Shown: positions 27,301 to 36,438 of the stretch, one piece after another
Numbering within the stretch: the first letter of the stretch is position 1
How the letters are laid out: the number at the start of each line of letters is the position of its first letter
Assembly: GCA_035535995.1 (NCBI GenBank)
Contig: DATLOZ010000005.1
Coordinates: 1-64,000, forward strand
Length of the DNA: 64,000 nt
DNA from: JANYCO01 sp035535995
Lineage (GTDB): Bacteria; Bacteroidota; Bacteroidia; Cytophagales; Cytophagaceae
Direction of reading: 5' to 3'
Position numbers and translations under genes: made by a program
Notes under the pieces: model-generated
The model's database searches: none
What the model saw: the letters and a program-made list of their open reading frames with translations, nothing else
What the model was told of the DNA's origin: nothing

Positions 27301-28502
27301 TGGAAAACATTACGCTGTTATTCCAATTCAAAGAAGGAACGGAAGATACAAGTGTTAATGCGGCAGATATTGTCTGGAGCTACATGAGCAAAGACCGTTG
27401 GTTCGAATTGCCTAGCGGAAATATTGTATACGATACTACCAATAAATTTGTCCAGTCCGGAATTATGGAAATTGCATTACCAGAGGAAATGACAAATAAC
27501 AACACAGTACTTCCTACAGGTATGTTATGGCTGAAAGCAAGCGCGCAGATAAATACTACTGCTTTGAACAAAGTACTTTTGGTAGCGGCACAATCTGCCG
27601 AAGTTGATTTTGTAAACAACAACAATGACCTCAATCGCCTGCGTACAGGGCTTCCTGCCAATATTATACAGGATCTTGTTTCCAGGGATGTGGAGGTAGA
27701 TAAAATTATTCAACCGTTTGCTTCCTTCGATGGAAAAGTACAGGAAGAGTCAGGCGATTTTTACAACAGGGTTAGTGAAAGGCTTCGTCATAAATCCCGG
27801 GCTATTGAGATCTGGGATTATGAACGCCTTGTACTGGAAAATTTCCCGAGTGTGTACAGAACAAAATGTCTGAACCATACTTCCACGATCAAGAATATTA
27901 CGGATTTCAACCTGGAGCAAATTCTTGCTACCGAAACCAATCCAGGTTTCGTGACCATGGTAGTAATTCCGCAGTTGAGAGATTTTGTGACACAGGAAAT
28001 ATTCGAACCAAAAGTAGGAATTGCTACCATGGAGAATATCAAAACATACTTGTCGCAGTACATCAGTCCTTTCGTACAGTTGGAAGTAGAGAATCCTCTT
28101 TATGAAAGAGTGCAGGCACAATTTGAAGTAGTCTTCATGCCGGGTTTAAACAAAGCTTTCTACACTGCGAAGCTCAACGAGGATATCAATCAATTCCTTG
28201 CTCCATGGGCTTTTGATTCTTCCAGGGATATAACATTCGGTGGAAGATTGCAAAGAAGCGTATTGATCAATTTTATTGAAGAAAGACCTTATGTAGATTT
28301 TGTACTGCACTTCCATTTGCTGCAGCAATCCTGCATAGGTTCCGAAACTTACAAAGAAGTAGATGAGGCGAGAGCAAGAACATCGAGATCCGTGTTGAGC
28401 TCAGGAGGTATACACCTGATCACAGCGCTCGACAAAGATGAAGTAATATGCGATGATGGTATCGGATACATGATTGAGCAAAGAAGCTTCATCGTAAGAT
28501 AA
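24363..28502 (+). CDS. Giant baseplate wedge protein, J/gp6-like (Afp11/12-like)
   Basis: A 1379-residue protein starting with GTG. The N-terminal region (SQRERFLAALDPGYIKADEH, then WQDLINSDPTIILARM) and the C-terminal block (DFYNRVSERLRHKSRAIEIW, then DYERLVLENFPSVYRTKCLN, and FGGRLQRSVLINFIEE) match baseplate J-type wedge proteins of eCIS. It is longer than Afp11. Residues about 565-660 hold two tryptophan/tyrosine-rich segments, NRYVLLNGVIYKLIA and RRYEMGDFAKINGQYNVVIE, that look like CBM5/12-type carbohydrate-binding motifs. It forms the baseplate ring with the next gene product. Confidence 0.85.
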   Translation: MSTNCTTDDLGCKVRNPLFHTGTSQRERFLAALDPGYIKADEHTLEDFLIFASQYAAQLNYYSTDNTISGDWQDLINSDPTIILARMTVTQTTQIKNSFEDKVKNLLDNYGSFLNGNNDAADFGLVIKEIVNAASLIDYWYTVQFGTNPTRQAIEEFITKRLSAQIVKLISYDKGASGPDGGINLPRTYVSDPSIYASLSSVWNIDYLSINPDSSIYTGVNDKNKISNGIDEIRLIFNVIYQAIVQLVSVAESLLTDSLSSPEHKPHIALFISFLRLFRYAQDDLNKFTQKHIDYYYEEVLRLSETQAQPDRVFLIFELAQNVSQHLLTTGTQFEAGTDSQGNDVTFAAVRDVVLNKGSIGALNTVFTEISGDDVINVYAATGANTKNGLGQEPLAEGKYWPLLGENQDGKADADKTMQNAVIGFAMSSPVFFLSSGTRTISIQIYPSNDVEFPVDDISAIEADILNSLRISLSAGESYLVKKPSHVMLVTGTGSELAKVSLSYMRIDVVLDTPDPAITAYDATVLGDTFDTIWPLLKGVFDSQELSVVSYKLQEYQDTTPYSNFYSVGDPKPNNRYVLLNGVIYKLIASVETTGQNPELHPESWERIENVQDLVADLDATALPFSVGRRYEMGDFAKINGQYNVVIEKKHDGTVTWEPVSAENSYAYKYFKNIRIKTLAAGVNVQGVTDLILHSEDAALDHNKPFTPFGSSPDAGAVFYLGNTEIFQKQITYLNINIVWDKLPDINFGTYYTSYEPGVSGSLTTGANPTSSAVTNDSFRMHMDVLDKGKWVSITGNDPLHLFDTQFGLPGNPNPPMENRTILIDGANLNRLSNIKRDPYMKSFTSFDHGLAKGFARFTLQRTTGTSAFKAFGHKERPLLFTERVINKSTGNLPNLLPNEAYTPLMKELTVDYQSFAIFNVAATNPLDFKNRVDQLFHIEAFGQNEVHRQLLGATDELFVVPQYNDEGTLYIGLNNIAPLENITLLFQFKEGTEDTSVNAADIVWSYMSKDRWFELPSGNIVYDTTNKFVQSGIMEIALPEEMTNNNTVLPTGMLWLKASAQINTTALNKVLLVAAQSAEVDFVNNNNDLNRLRTGLPANIIQDLVSRDVEVDKIIQPFASFDGKVQEESGDFYNRVSERLRHKSRAIEIWDYERLVLENFPSVYRTKCLNHTSTIKNITDFNLEQILATETNPGFVTMVVIPQLRDFVTQEIFEPKVGIATMENIKTYLSQYISPFVQLEVENPLYERVQAQFEVVFMPGLNKAFYTAKLNEDINQFLAPWAFDSSRDITFGGRLQRSVLINFIEERPYVDFVLHFHLLQQSCIGSETYKEVDEARARTSRSVLSSGGIHLITALDKDEVICDDGIGYMIEQRSFIVR

Positions 28503-28543
28503 AAGACATTACAAACAGAAACTGTTTAAAATATTAAAAGAAC

Positions 28544-31500
28544 ATGGCAGAGGTATTGCTTATATCAAATGCAAAGCCAGATCAGCAAAGTCTGGATTTC
28601 GATTCCTTAAGGGAACAAGGGATAACTAATATTCAGAATCTAGCCAGCAAAGTATGGACGGATTATAATGCGCACGATCCCGGTGTTACCATTCTGGAAC
28701 AACTTATCTATGCTATTACAGAGCTTGGATATAAGACTAACTTTGACATAAAAGACATTCTAGCGCAAAATCCCGACGATCCTAAGCAACTCAACACAGG
28801 ACTTTTCACAGCACCGGAAATTCTAAGCAATACTCCTGTTCACATCGATGATTTCAGAAAATTACTAATCGATGTAGAAGGCGTGAGAAATGCTTTCCTG
28901 AAACTTGCCAACCGCACAGAGATCCCTGTATTCATTGATCACAAACAGAATATTGCCGCATACTCAGGAGATGAACCTGTAAATATCCGCGGGCTATATT
29001 CCGTGATCCTGGAGCTTGACCGCAACGATGAATTCGGCGATCTCAACAGCAATATCATGGACTGGAGTTTCACTACCATACAAGGATCACAACCTATCTT
29101 ACTGGATGTAGAAGTAAGTTTCCCGGATTGGATGACTGCGGCACATGTGATGAAATCAACGATCTATAGACACGATGATCTTCTTCATCTTCCAAGGATC
29201 GTTTACATCGAAATGGTTAGCCATAGCTTTGTCACTGTAGACAGAAGAACCTATGCGGCAACGCTGGAAGTACACGTGGCAGAAGTGGATTCCGATCCAA
29301 CACCAAAAGTTGTTTTCCTTCCGATTACAATCATTATTCTCGACGATATTTCCAAATACGATAGCAACAAACTTGAGAGCGATCTGCAACATTCGTTTCA
29401 TCTGGTAACTACTGGCGGCGATCCTTATATCGAGCTTGCCAGCACTGTTGAAGCGCTTATCCTGAACTATAACAGGAAAATGATCACTACCTGGGAAATT
29501 GCCGACACTGCGCAAGGACGATTAAATTCTTACCGCAACCTGTGCGAAGACTTTATCGAGATGCGTAATATGCAAGTAGAGGAAGTAGGCCTTTGCCTCC
29601 AGATCGAAGTAGGACCAGGGGCAGACGTGGAAATGATCGAAGCGGAAATTTATTTCAGAGTAAGTAATTTTCTTTCTCCAAGAATTCCGTTCCACACCGC
29701 TACAGAGCTTTTAGATAGAGGTATGACCATAGATCAGATCTTTGAAGGGCCTGTACTTGACCATGGTTTCCTGGACTTAAAAGAAGCGCTTACGATTGAC
29801 GAGCGAAAAGTATTATATGTTTCAGATCTTATCCAGATTATCATGGATATTCCAGGAGTAATCAGTGTAGCCGATATTCACCTATCGAGCTATATTGACA
29901 ATATCCTGATGAACGACGAGGTAGACGACTGTCTGGCTCCAACACTTGAAGAAACACACCGCTTACGCCTGAGCGTAGACAAATCATCCACCATCTTTTT
30001 CAGAGACGATGATCCAACTGATTTGGAAAAAGTATTCCTGATCGCAAGTAGAAAAAGAGTAAAAGAAAAACTTAGAGAATTGGAGATCCTTGAAAATGAT
30101 CTTCTCCTTGGAAACGATCCGAATGAATTCGATGCGCCGCAAGGTACTTACCGTCCGCTTGGAGAATATTATTCTATACAGAATGGTTTTCCTGTAAATT
30201 ACGGAATAGGGGCTGCAGGCTTGGCTGCCAATGCTACGCCGCTTCGCAATGCACAGGCAAAACAATTGAAATCATTCCTGTTGTTCAGCGAACAATTGCT
30301 GGCAAACCTCCTTGGCCAACTCACACATATCAAAGAATTGTTCTCGATCGATCCTGCATTGAAGCAAACATATTTCGCTCAACTGATCGATATTCCAAAC
30401 CCATTCCCGGAGAGCAATCCATACAATCCTTATACGGATCCTACAAAGTTCCAGTATTACCTGCAAGATATTATCGAAGGAAAAGAACTTTACATCGATC
30501 GTAGAAACAGAGTGCTGGATCACTTGCTGGCAAGATTTGCAGAGGACTTTACCAATTACTCACTAAAACTTTACGAAGTATTTGGTTCCGGAATTGAACA
30601 AAGATTGATCAAGGATAAATTAAATTTCCTGAACAACCTACCGGTAGTAAGTGGTGAAAGACTTCGATCATACAATTATAAAGCTTTTGGGAATACATGG
30701 AATACAGACAATGTACCAGGTTATCAAAAACGAGTATCCCTAAAACTTGGAATAGAAAACTTTAAAAGAAAAAGTCTTTCGTTTGCATACGATGAAAGAA
30801 TAGACGATGTAAACAGAGCATTCAGACTGTATGAAGAGTTGGATGGAAATGCTCCGGCTCCGGCTGGTGCGGCAACCAATGGAGGTGCTGGCGGCATAGT
30901 TTGGACAAACTTGTCAGGGATCGCTCAGGAAGGAGAGTCTGATACGCCGAATGAAGTCCATACAGGACTTTTAAATGAAGGACAGATCTCGGATTACCTT
31001 GTAGTTACTGGTTTTGACTTCTCTTTCATTCCTTCAGGAGCTACTATCCAGGGCGTGAAGGCAGAGATTGTAAAACGAATTGATTCTGCGGTGGGCGTAA
31101 ATATTGACGGAGATATCCAGGATTATGAAATTAAATTAGTAAAAGGCGGTGTTGTGAGTGGCAGCAACCACGCAAACACTGATGATGTATGGCCTGCAGC
31201 ACGCATCTATACGTCTTATGGCGGTCCGTTGGATCTATGGGACGTTTCGCTTACAGATACTGATGTTAAAGATGCCAACTTTGGTGTAGCGATCCGTGTG
31301 ATCAAATCAGGGCCGCGTCAGCGCCAGGCCAATGTGGATCATGTGAAGATGACGGTCTATTATTCAGGTGGAGTGGTAACGTATTTTTTCGAAACCCAGC
31401 CGGAATATAGAAGCTTTGGGATCTCCAGTATTCCTGGTGGCTACAGCACGGAACAAATAAGAAAAGATATTATAACAGAAGTAGTAGAATACGGTTATAA

Positions 31501-32971
31501 CTTCTGCAACTACTGCAAAGGATTGGGCGATTACAGTATTAAAAAATCACTGACGACGGAAGACCGCGATGATATGTGTACTCCGATCGAGCTTATAATT
31601 GACAGCTTCGATATTCCTACGAATAAGGTTGTGATCCTGAATACAGATCTGCGTATCCCCTTGCATGCAGGTAAAAAGGTAGTACTGGTCGATAATACCT
31701 CAACTAATTATAATCATGTAGTGCAAAGCGTAACCTTTGTACCGGCCGCTACACCAACGCCTGCTTATTCAGAGGTGTTCCTGGCAGAAACGATCCAAGA
31801 CAATCTGACCAAGTTGGAATATGATAAGATCGACAGCATCGATGTAGTGTTCAGTGGTCTTTCTTCTGTAGGAGGAGCACAGGCAGCAGCCGACTTCTCC
31901 GATCTGATCTTTGATATCTTCTGGGATTTTGAAGGGATGCACGTGATCGAACATTTGCTGCTTCGTCCGAAAGTGAACGAAAGTCTTTTCGATACAATTC
32001 CTTCTAATAAGATTAAAGCTCCGGATACAGGGAAAGTAAGTTACACTATTAAAAATGCATTGGTCGTACTCGATTATGGTAACAATAAGATCATTTTACC
32101 AAACGATATGCGCGCTGCGTTCCCTATCTTCTCTACGATCCAGCTGATCGATAAATACGATAACTATACTCCTTACACGGTGCAGACAGTGACGTATCTA
32201 TCCGGTACCAACCAGACTATCATTCAACCTCAGGAGACACTGGAACAAGACGATGAGATTGCGCTGTTGGCTTATACAAGAACATTTCCGATAGGAGAGT
32301 TTAACAATAGCAACAATTCGATCCTGATCAAAAACCAAAACCTGCACGACGAGATCACAAATTATCTGGCAAGTGATGCGGGACTGGCCGAGGGATTTGT
32401 ATTCGAAATTTCTAACAGTGTTTATAATAATGCAATCTACCAGATCGTAGATGCAAGTAATGTGGTAGTGGAAAGTCCGCATACACGATTGATCATTCAG
32501 AAAATTAAGAAAACGTTCGCAGATAAGCTGCTTCCGATCGTACTAAGCGAAGACGATTGTACTTGTCCTGAATTAAAAGATAATTATTCGTTCCGCGTTT
32601 CTGTGATAATGCCTGAATGGCCGACACGCTTCACTAATAGCAATTTCCGTAAGCTTGCTGAGAGAATTCTTCGCTACGAAGCGCCCGGACATGTGTATGT
32701 ACGACTGATTTGGGCAGACCGGGCACAGATGAAAACTTTTGAACAAGCATACAAAACATGGCTCAATCAAACAGCCTCTACATTGACAGATCCTGACGAT
32801 CCGGCATCCGTTACTACTTACAAAGAAACACTGAATATTGCACACGATGCACTGGTTACTGAGCTCTTCTCGCTCAGAAACAGATTTACAGGCTCTGTAA
32901 TCTCAGACATCACCGACGACAGCGGTTCTACAGGAGAACTTTCATTACTAGGTCAGATTTATTTAGGATAA
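28544..32971 (+). CDS. Giant baseplate wedge protein with inserted beta domain (Afp11/12-like)
   Basis: A 1475-residue protein. The N-terminus has VWTDYNAHDPGVTILEQLIY, the D-Y-N-x-H-D-P-G-x-T motif of eCIS wedge proteins. The C-terminal 150 residues include FRVSVIMPEWPTRF and LRYEAPGHVYVRLIW, also typical. Residues about 785-940 look like a separate beta-sandwich domain inserted after a Gly/Ala-rich linker; it contains FSFIPSGATIQGVKAEIVKR, IKLVKGGVVSGSNHA and VDHVKMTVYYSG, a pattern seen in phage structural proteins. Which of this and the previous gene equals Afp11 or Afp12 is assigned only by order. Confidence 0.82.
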   Translation: MAEVLLISNAKPDQQSLDFDSLREQGITNIQNLASKVWTDYNAHDPGVTILEQLIYAITELGYKTNFDIKDILAQNPDDPKQLNTGLFTAPEILSNTPVHIDDFRKLLIDVEGVRNAFLKLANRTEIPVFIDHKQNIAAYSGDEPVNIRGLYSVILELDRNDEFGDLNSNIMDWSFTTIQGSQPILLDVEVSFPDWMTAAHVMKSTIYRHDDLLHLPRIVYIEMVSHSFVTVDRRTYAATLEVHVAEVDSDPTPKVVFLPITIIILDDISKYDSNKLESDLQHSFHLVTTGGDPYIELASTVEALILNYNRKMITTWEIADTAQGRLNSYRNLCEDFIEMRNMQVEEVGLCLQIEVGPGADVEMIEAEIYFRVSNFLSPRIPFHTATELLDRGMTIDQIFEGPVLDHGFLDLKEALTIDERKVLYVSDLIQIIMDIPGVISVADIHLSSYIDNILMNDEVDDCLAPTLEETHRLRLSVDKSSTIFFRDDDPTDLEKVFLIASRKRVKEKLRELEILENDLLLGNDPNEFDAPQGTYRPLGEYYSIQNGFPVNYGIGAAGLAANATPLRNAQAKQLKSFLLFSEQLLANLLGQLTHIKELFSIDPALKQTYFAQLIDIPNPFPESNPYNPYTDPTKFQYYLQDIIEGKELYIDRRNRVLDHLLARFAEDFTNYSLKLYEVFGSGIEQRLIKDKLNFLNNLPVVSGERLRSYNYKAFGNTWNTDNVPGYQKRVSLKLGIENFKRKSLSFAYDERIDDVNRAFRLYEELDGNAPAPAGAATNGGAGGIVWTNLSGIAQEGESDTPNEVHTGLLNEGQISDYLVVTGFDFSFIPSGATIQGVKAEIVKRIDSAVGVNIDGDIQDYEIKLVKGGVVSGSNHANTDDVWPAARIYTSYGGPLDLWDVSLTDTDVKDANFGVAIRVIKSGPRQRQANVDHVKMTVYYSGGVVTYFFETQPEYRSFGISSIPGGYSTEQIRKDIITEVVEYGYNFCNYCKGLGDYSIKKSLTTEDRDDMCTPIELIIDSFDIPTNKVVILNTDLRIPLHAGKKVVLVDNTSTNYNHVVQSVTFVPAATPTPAYSEVFLAETIQDNLTKLEYDKIDSIDVVFSGLSSVGGAQAAADFSDLIFDIFWDFEGMHVIEHLLLRPKVNESLFDTIPSNKIKAPDTGKVSYTIKNALVVLDYGNNKIILPNDMRAAFPIFSTIQLIDKYDNYTPYTVQTVTYLSGTNQTIIQPQETLEQDDEIALLAYTRTFPIGEFNNSNNSILIKNQNLHDEITNYLASDAGLAEGFVFEISNSVYNNAIYQIVDASNVVVESPHTRLIIQKIKKTFADKLLPIVLSEDDCTCPELKDNYSFRVSVIMPEWPTRFTNSNFRKLAERILRYEAPGHVYVRLIWADRAQMKTFEQAYKTWLNQTASTLTDPDDPASVTTYKETLNIAHDALVTELFSLRNRFTGSVISDITDDSGSTGELSLLGQIYLG

Positions 32972-33006
32972 CAAAAAAAGAACAACAAGATATAAAGTAT
33001 AATACT

Positions 33007-34776
33007 ATGGTAGAAAACATAATCAACGCATATCCCGTTTTCGAGTCAGGCCAGCTACTGACGAGTTCTCAACTAAACGATACACGGACTTATCTAGACG
33101 AAAACCTACGGGTAAACCGCACTCTCAATGGGATAGGAGTGGTATCAGGGTTGGAAGTAAGTTTTACCGGAAGCAGCATCACTATCACAAAAGGGATCGG
33201 GATCACTACCGATGGTTACCTTATTCCTTTTCCGAAAGATGTGACCTATACAAGAGCGGATACTTATAGCGAAATAGACGGAGATCCTACGATGCCTATT
33301 TACCCGGATTGGTTTCGCCCGGTAGATAGCACACCTTTCGATATGCTGGAACTTTTCGAAACATCGGGTTCCATTACACTTTCTCCAGATGCTATTCCAG
33401 ACATCAATACCCGCGTGGTAGTGCTGTTCCTGAAAGAGATCGTAGACGAACAATCTACATTCTGCGTGAGCACGGATACCGATTCTTCAGGAAGTGTAAG
33501 ACGTTATGATCTGAAAGTATTGCTGCTTACACAAAGCGATTTCGATACACTTACACCATACAACAACGAAGCACAGGTAGCAAGCAATGATCCGGTGACT
33601 GTAATAAGAATGAAACGTTTCGTAGCTGCTTCCGCAGTTGCATTGAACACTTATACCGATCCTACCCCGATCACCGATACTTACACTACGTTGATCGAAG
33701 ATTATAAAGTACAGGTAGGAACCAAGATTAAATCTGCCTACGAAACGTACAAAGCATACTTCGGATTGAACTTCCACGAATTCACCTTCGATACCTTTGA
33801 AGATTTCGTAGACGCATCACTCAATGAAAACGATGCCCTGGTGCCTAGTAACCTTGATTATATTCAATACGTGTATGCCTATCTGAAAGACCTCAACGAT
33901 GCTTGCGATGAGTTTTCCGAAGCTGCTTACAATACCTTTAAAGATACGTTACCTGTCAATTATTATACATCGCAGCCGTCTTACAAAGAACCTGTTTTCT
34001 CAAGACATATCGCTCTTGGTATTCTGACCGACGTAGACTCAGGCACTTCGCTCACCTACAAAGAAAAATACCGCTACTATTTCACCGAGCAATTCCGTAT
34101 GGACGCGAAGGAAAATGAAATTGTAAAAACGCAATTGCTATTTGAAAAACTGGTGTTGATGATCCGTACATTCACAATTCCTTCTGCAGGCCTGTCGTTC
34201 CCTGTATTGGTGACGCCGTCGATGAAGGAAGAAGCGCCGTTGAGCAAGAGAGCTATTCCATATTACTATTCGCTTACATTGGACGGAGTAGACACAAGGA
34301 TCTACGATATCTGGGATCCGGAAGTATATCTGCGCAGCAAAGCGGGTGGATATGTATATTCTGCTACAGTACAAACTGCCAACACATCCAGCACCAATCC
34401 ACATATGTCGGTAGCCGATCATATCTTGGCGCCGCTGGATTACAATATCAACAGTAATAATTTCTACCGTGTTGAAGGCCATATCAAACGCAGCCTAAGC
34501 GATGTGGTGACTGCTTTGACCACGATCCGTCAAACGAACAATATCGACTTCAACGTTGTCACCTTGGAGCTCACTACTGATTCACCGTTGCCGATACCGG
34601 CCACTGATAATTACGACATGAGCCTGTTCCACCACTTCGTAAATGTCAATTTCGGAATGGAACCTAAAGAAGGCGTGGAAGCAGGAGGAACCTTCATCCT
34701 GGTGCATTCTGGAGGAGAAGTGATCGCAGATTTCTCACTGCCGTCTCAATCGCCTTACAATGCGCTGTTATATTAA
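33007..34776 (+). CDS. Unknown eCIS-associated protein (baseplate periphery candidate)
   Basis: A 589-residue protein beginning ENIINAYPVFESGQLLTSSQ, followed by LNDTRTYLDENLRVNRTLNG and IGVVSGLEVSF. I recognise this L-T-S-x-Q-L-N start from large uncharacterised proteins in Bacteroidota injection-system loci, but it has no assigned function. The rest is mixed, with coiled helical stretches near residues 230-300 and no enzymatic motif. It lies between the wedge genes and the fibre gene with gaps of 35 and 37 bases. It could be a fibre adaptor or an outer baseplate (cage) protein. Confidence 0.6.
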   Translation: MVENIINAYPVFESGQLLTSSQLNDTRTYLDENLRVNRTLNGIGVVSGLEVSFTGSSITITKGIGITTDGYLIPFPKDVTYTRADTYSEIDGDPTMPIYPDWFRPVDSTPFDMLELFETSGSITLSPDAIPDINTRVVVLFLKEIVDEQSTFCVSTDTDSSGSVRRYDLKVLLLTQSDFDTLTPYNNEAQVASNDPVTVIRMKRFVAASAVALNTYTDPTPITDTYTTLIEDYKVQVGTKIKSAYETYKAYFGLNFHEFTFDTFEDFVDASLNENDALVPSNLDYIQYVYAYLKDLNDACDEFSEAAYNTFKDTLPVNYYTSQPSYKEPVFSRHIALGILTDVDSGTSLTYKEKYRYYFTEQFRMDAKENEIVKTQLLFEKLVLMIRTFTIPSAGLSFPVLVTPSMKEEAPLSKRAIPYYYSLTLDGVDTRIYDIWDPEVYLRSKAGGYVYSATVQTANTSSTNPHMSVADHILAPLDYNINSNNFYRVEGHIKRSLSDVVTALTTIRQTNNIDFNVVTLELTTDSPLPIPATDNYDMSLFHHFVNVNFGMEPKEGVEAGGTFILVHSGGEVIADFSLPSQSPYNALLY

Positions 34777-34813
34777 TTTGTCTAAAAAATTTACCAAATA
34801 AATCGTTACCAAA

Positions 34814-36133
34814 ATGAGAGATTTTAAAAGCTTTTTTCTTAAACGTGTACCTCAGAAAGACCGCTTCTTACAAGGCGACAAGCCCACGCAAGATGTATTC
34901 ACCAGGCTTTTTGACAGTGTAGGTTTTATCAGCGAAAAAACAGATGCCGCAAAAACAACCGAGCAAGGTTTTGTAAAACTTGCCGACAACAATAGTGCAA
35001 AATATTTTACAACTCCTGGAGACGGCTTCAGCTATGCCGTACAGCCAGACCAGCTTCCGGAAACAAAAGAGCTTCTCCTTGGAGGTACAGTAGGCGATCC
35101 ATACATGCCGCTTTCTACCATTGAGGTGTTGAGAGATTTCAGTAACCCTAGAAGAGTTACGTTCTTTCTTCGTCTCAAAAAAGAATTTGTACAATGGTTG
35201 GTATCCCGCCTGTTGCCAGGAGGAGGTACACCTTCGCAGATCCTGAGAAGAGGTACAGGTGCCAACTTCACTGCTATCTGGGACGATAAAGATAAGCTGC
35301 TCTACAAAGTGATCACCGGTATGGGGATTGACTATGCCTACTATACAGCGCCTTATTACGCTGGTGGAAGAAAAACACTGGTAAGCGGAGCAGGTATCCT
35401 GACGCTGGATGTAAATGTGAACGCTTATTTGCTTCAAGGAAATCCGGATCCATACTTGAGTCACTTCAATGCTTATGGAGAATATAACCGTATTGAAATG
35501 GCGGGTGTGACACAAGGTTACCGACTAAGACTTAAATACACCGGAGGTGGTAGCGATAACTTCCCGATGGCTTTCTTCGAAGCAGGTGTGTTTGCCGGAA
35601 ATATTGATCTTGGAACGCATGCGAGTATTATCGGTGGAAGAAGAGGTATCCTGGTAAACAAAGGAGATGCTCTTACCTTCATCTATGGCCCTGCAGGCAA
35701 GTGGATCCTATGGGAAATAAATACGCCTACACTACAGGATACCACAGCGCTTCCAACGTCTTTTTCTTATGATTTCTTAACTCACAATGTAACTGGTATT
35801 TCGGAAGAGTCCGGAACTTTCAGATATATCAAAGAAGGTAGAAATATGACTATCTATTTTGATCTAAGGGGAAAAACCACAAATGTGACGGGAACCAATC
35901 ATTGGGTAGACATGCTACTAGTAATCCCTGTTGGGTATAAACCGCAACCAAGCTCTATTGTAGCCGGTTCTTACCAGGCCAGAATGAATGAAACAGATGC
36001 ATATACTCCTATGGTAGCAGCTACGGTAGATGCTAATGGAAATATTAATCAAGCTTTTGATGGTACGGTGATGCACGCTATCGTAGGGCAGAAATTCAAC
36101 TTCGTAGGATTTATTAGTTATAAGATCTATTAG
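34814..36133 (+). CDS. Tail-fibre-like protein (Afp13 position)
   Basis: A 439-residue protein. The first 100 residues have a phage-fibre style segment, TTEQGFVKLADNNSAKYF. The middle has Gly/Tyr-rich beta stretches (APYYAGGRKTLVSGAGI). The last 110 residues, FRYIKEGRNMTIYFDLRG to FVGFISYKIY, resemble a compact phage receptor-binding head. There is no enzymatic motif. It is the last gene before the operon terminator, the place where a host-range fibre is expected. The fibre role is inferred from features and location. Confidence 0.65.
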   Translation: MRDFKSFFLKRVPQKDRFLQGDKPTQDVFTRLFDSVGFISEKTDAAKTTEQGFVKLADNNSAKYFTTPGDGFSYAVQPDQLPETKELLLGGTVGDPYMPLSTIEVLRDFSNPRRVTFFLRLKKEFVQWLVSRLLPGGGTPSQILRRGTGANFTAIWDDKDKLLYKVITGMGIDYAYYTAPYYAGGRKTLVSGAGILTLDVNVNAYLLQGNPDPYLSHFNAYGEYNRIEMAGVTQGYRLRLKYTGGGSDNFPMAFFEAGVFAGNIDLGTHASIIGGRRGILVNKGDALTFIYGPAGKWILWEINTPTLQDTTALPTSFSYDFLTHNVTGISEESGTFRYIKEGRNMTIYFDLRGKTTNVTGTNHWVDMLLVIPVGYKPQPSSIVAGSYQARMNETDAYTPMVAATVDANGNINQAFDGTVMHAIVGQKFNFVGFISYKIY

Positions 36134-36164
36134 TCTCTCAGTTTAAAAATCTTATATTTCTATC

Positions 36165-36205
36165 ATAACAATATTTGCCATTCTTCGGGATGGCAATATT
36201 GTTAT
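36165..36205. terminator. Stem-loop after the eCIS operon
   Basis: ATAACAATATTTGCCA pairs with TGGCAATATTGTTAT (15 pairs, one bulged T) around a 10-base loop containing TTCGG. No T run follows, so it may protect the 3' end rather than terminate. The true terminator is probably the next hairpin. Confidence 0.6.
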
Positions 36206-36330
36206 AAGACGATGTCGTCATTCAATCAATTTATTTTTAATACCAATATAAATACATTGTTGAGCTCCGAATCGTACTATGAAAATATACTTTTAAATAA
36301 GATAAGTATTTGTTTATTAGTTTACGTGAA

Positions 36331-36367
36331 ATAAAACATGCTTAAAATCAGCATGTTTTATTTTTTT
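36331..36367 (+). terminator. Strong intrinsic terminator of the eCIS operon
   Basis: ATAAAACATGCT (36331-36342) pairs perfectly with AGCATGTTTTAT (36350-36361) around a 7-base loop, with a T run to 36367. It separates the structural operon from the ATPase gene, which must then have its own promoter. Confidence 0.85.
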
Positions 36368-36438
36368 ATAAAATAAATTCAAGTTTAATTATTTTATAAC
36401 ACGTTTGCTTGCTATCTTAGAGAACTGAATTCAGCTCT

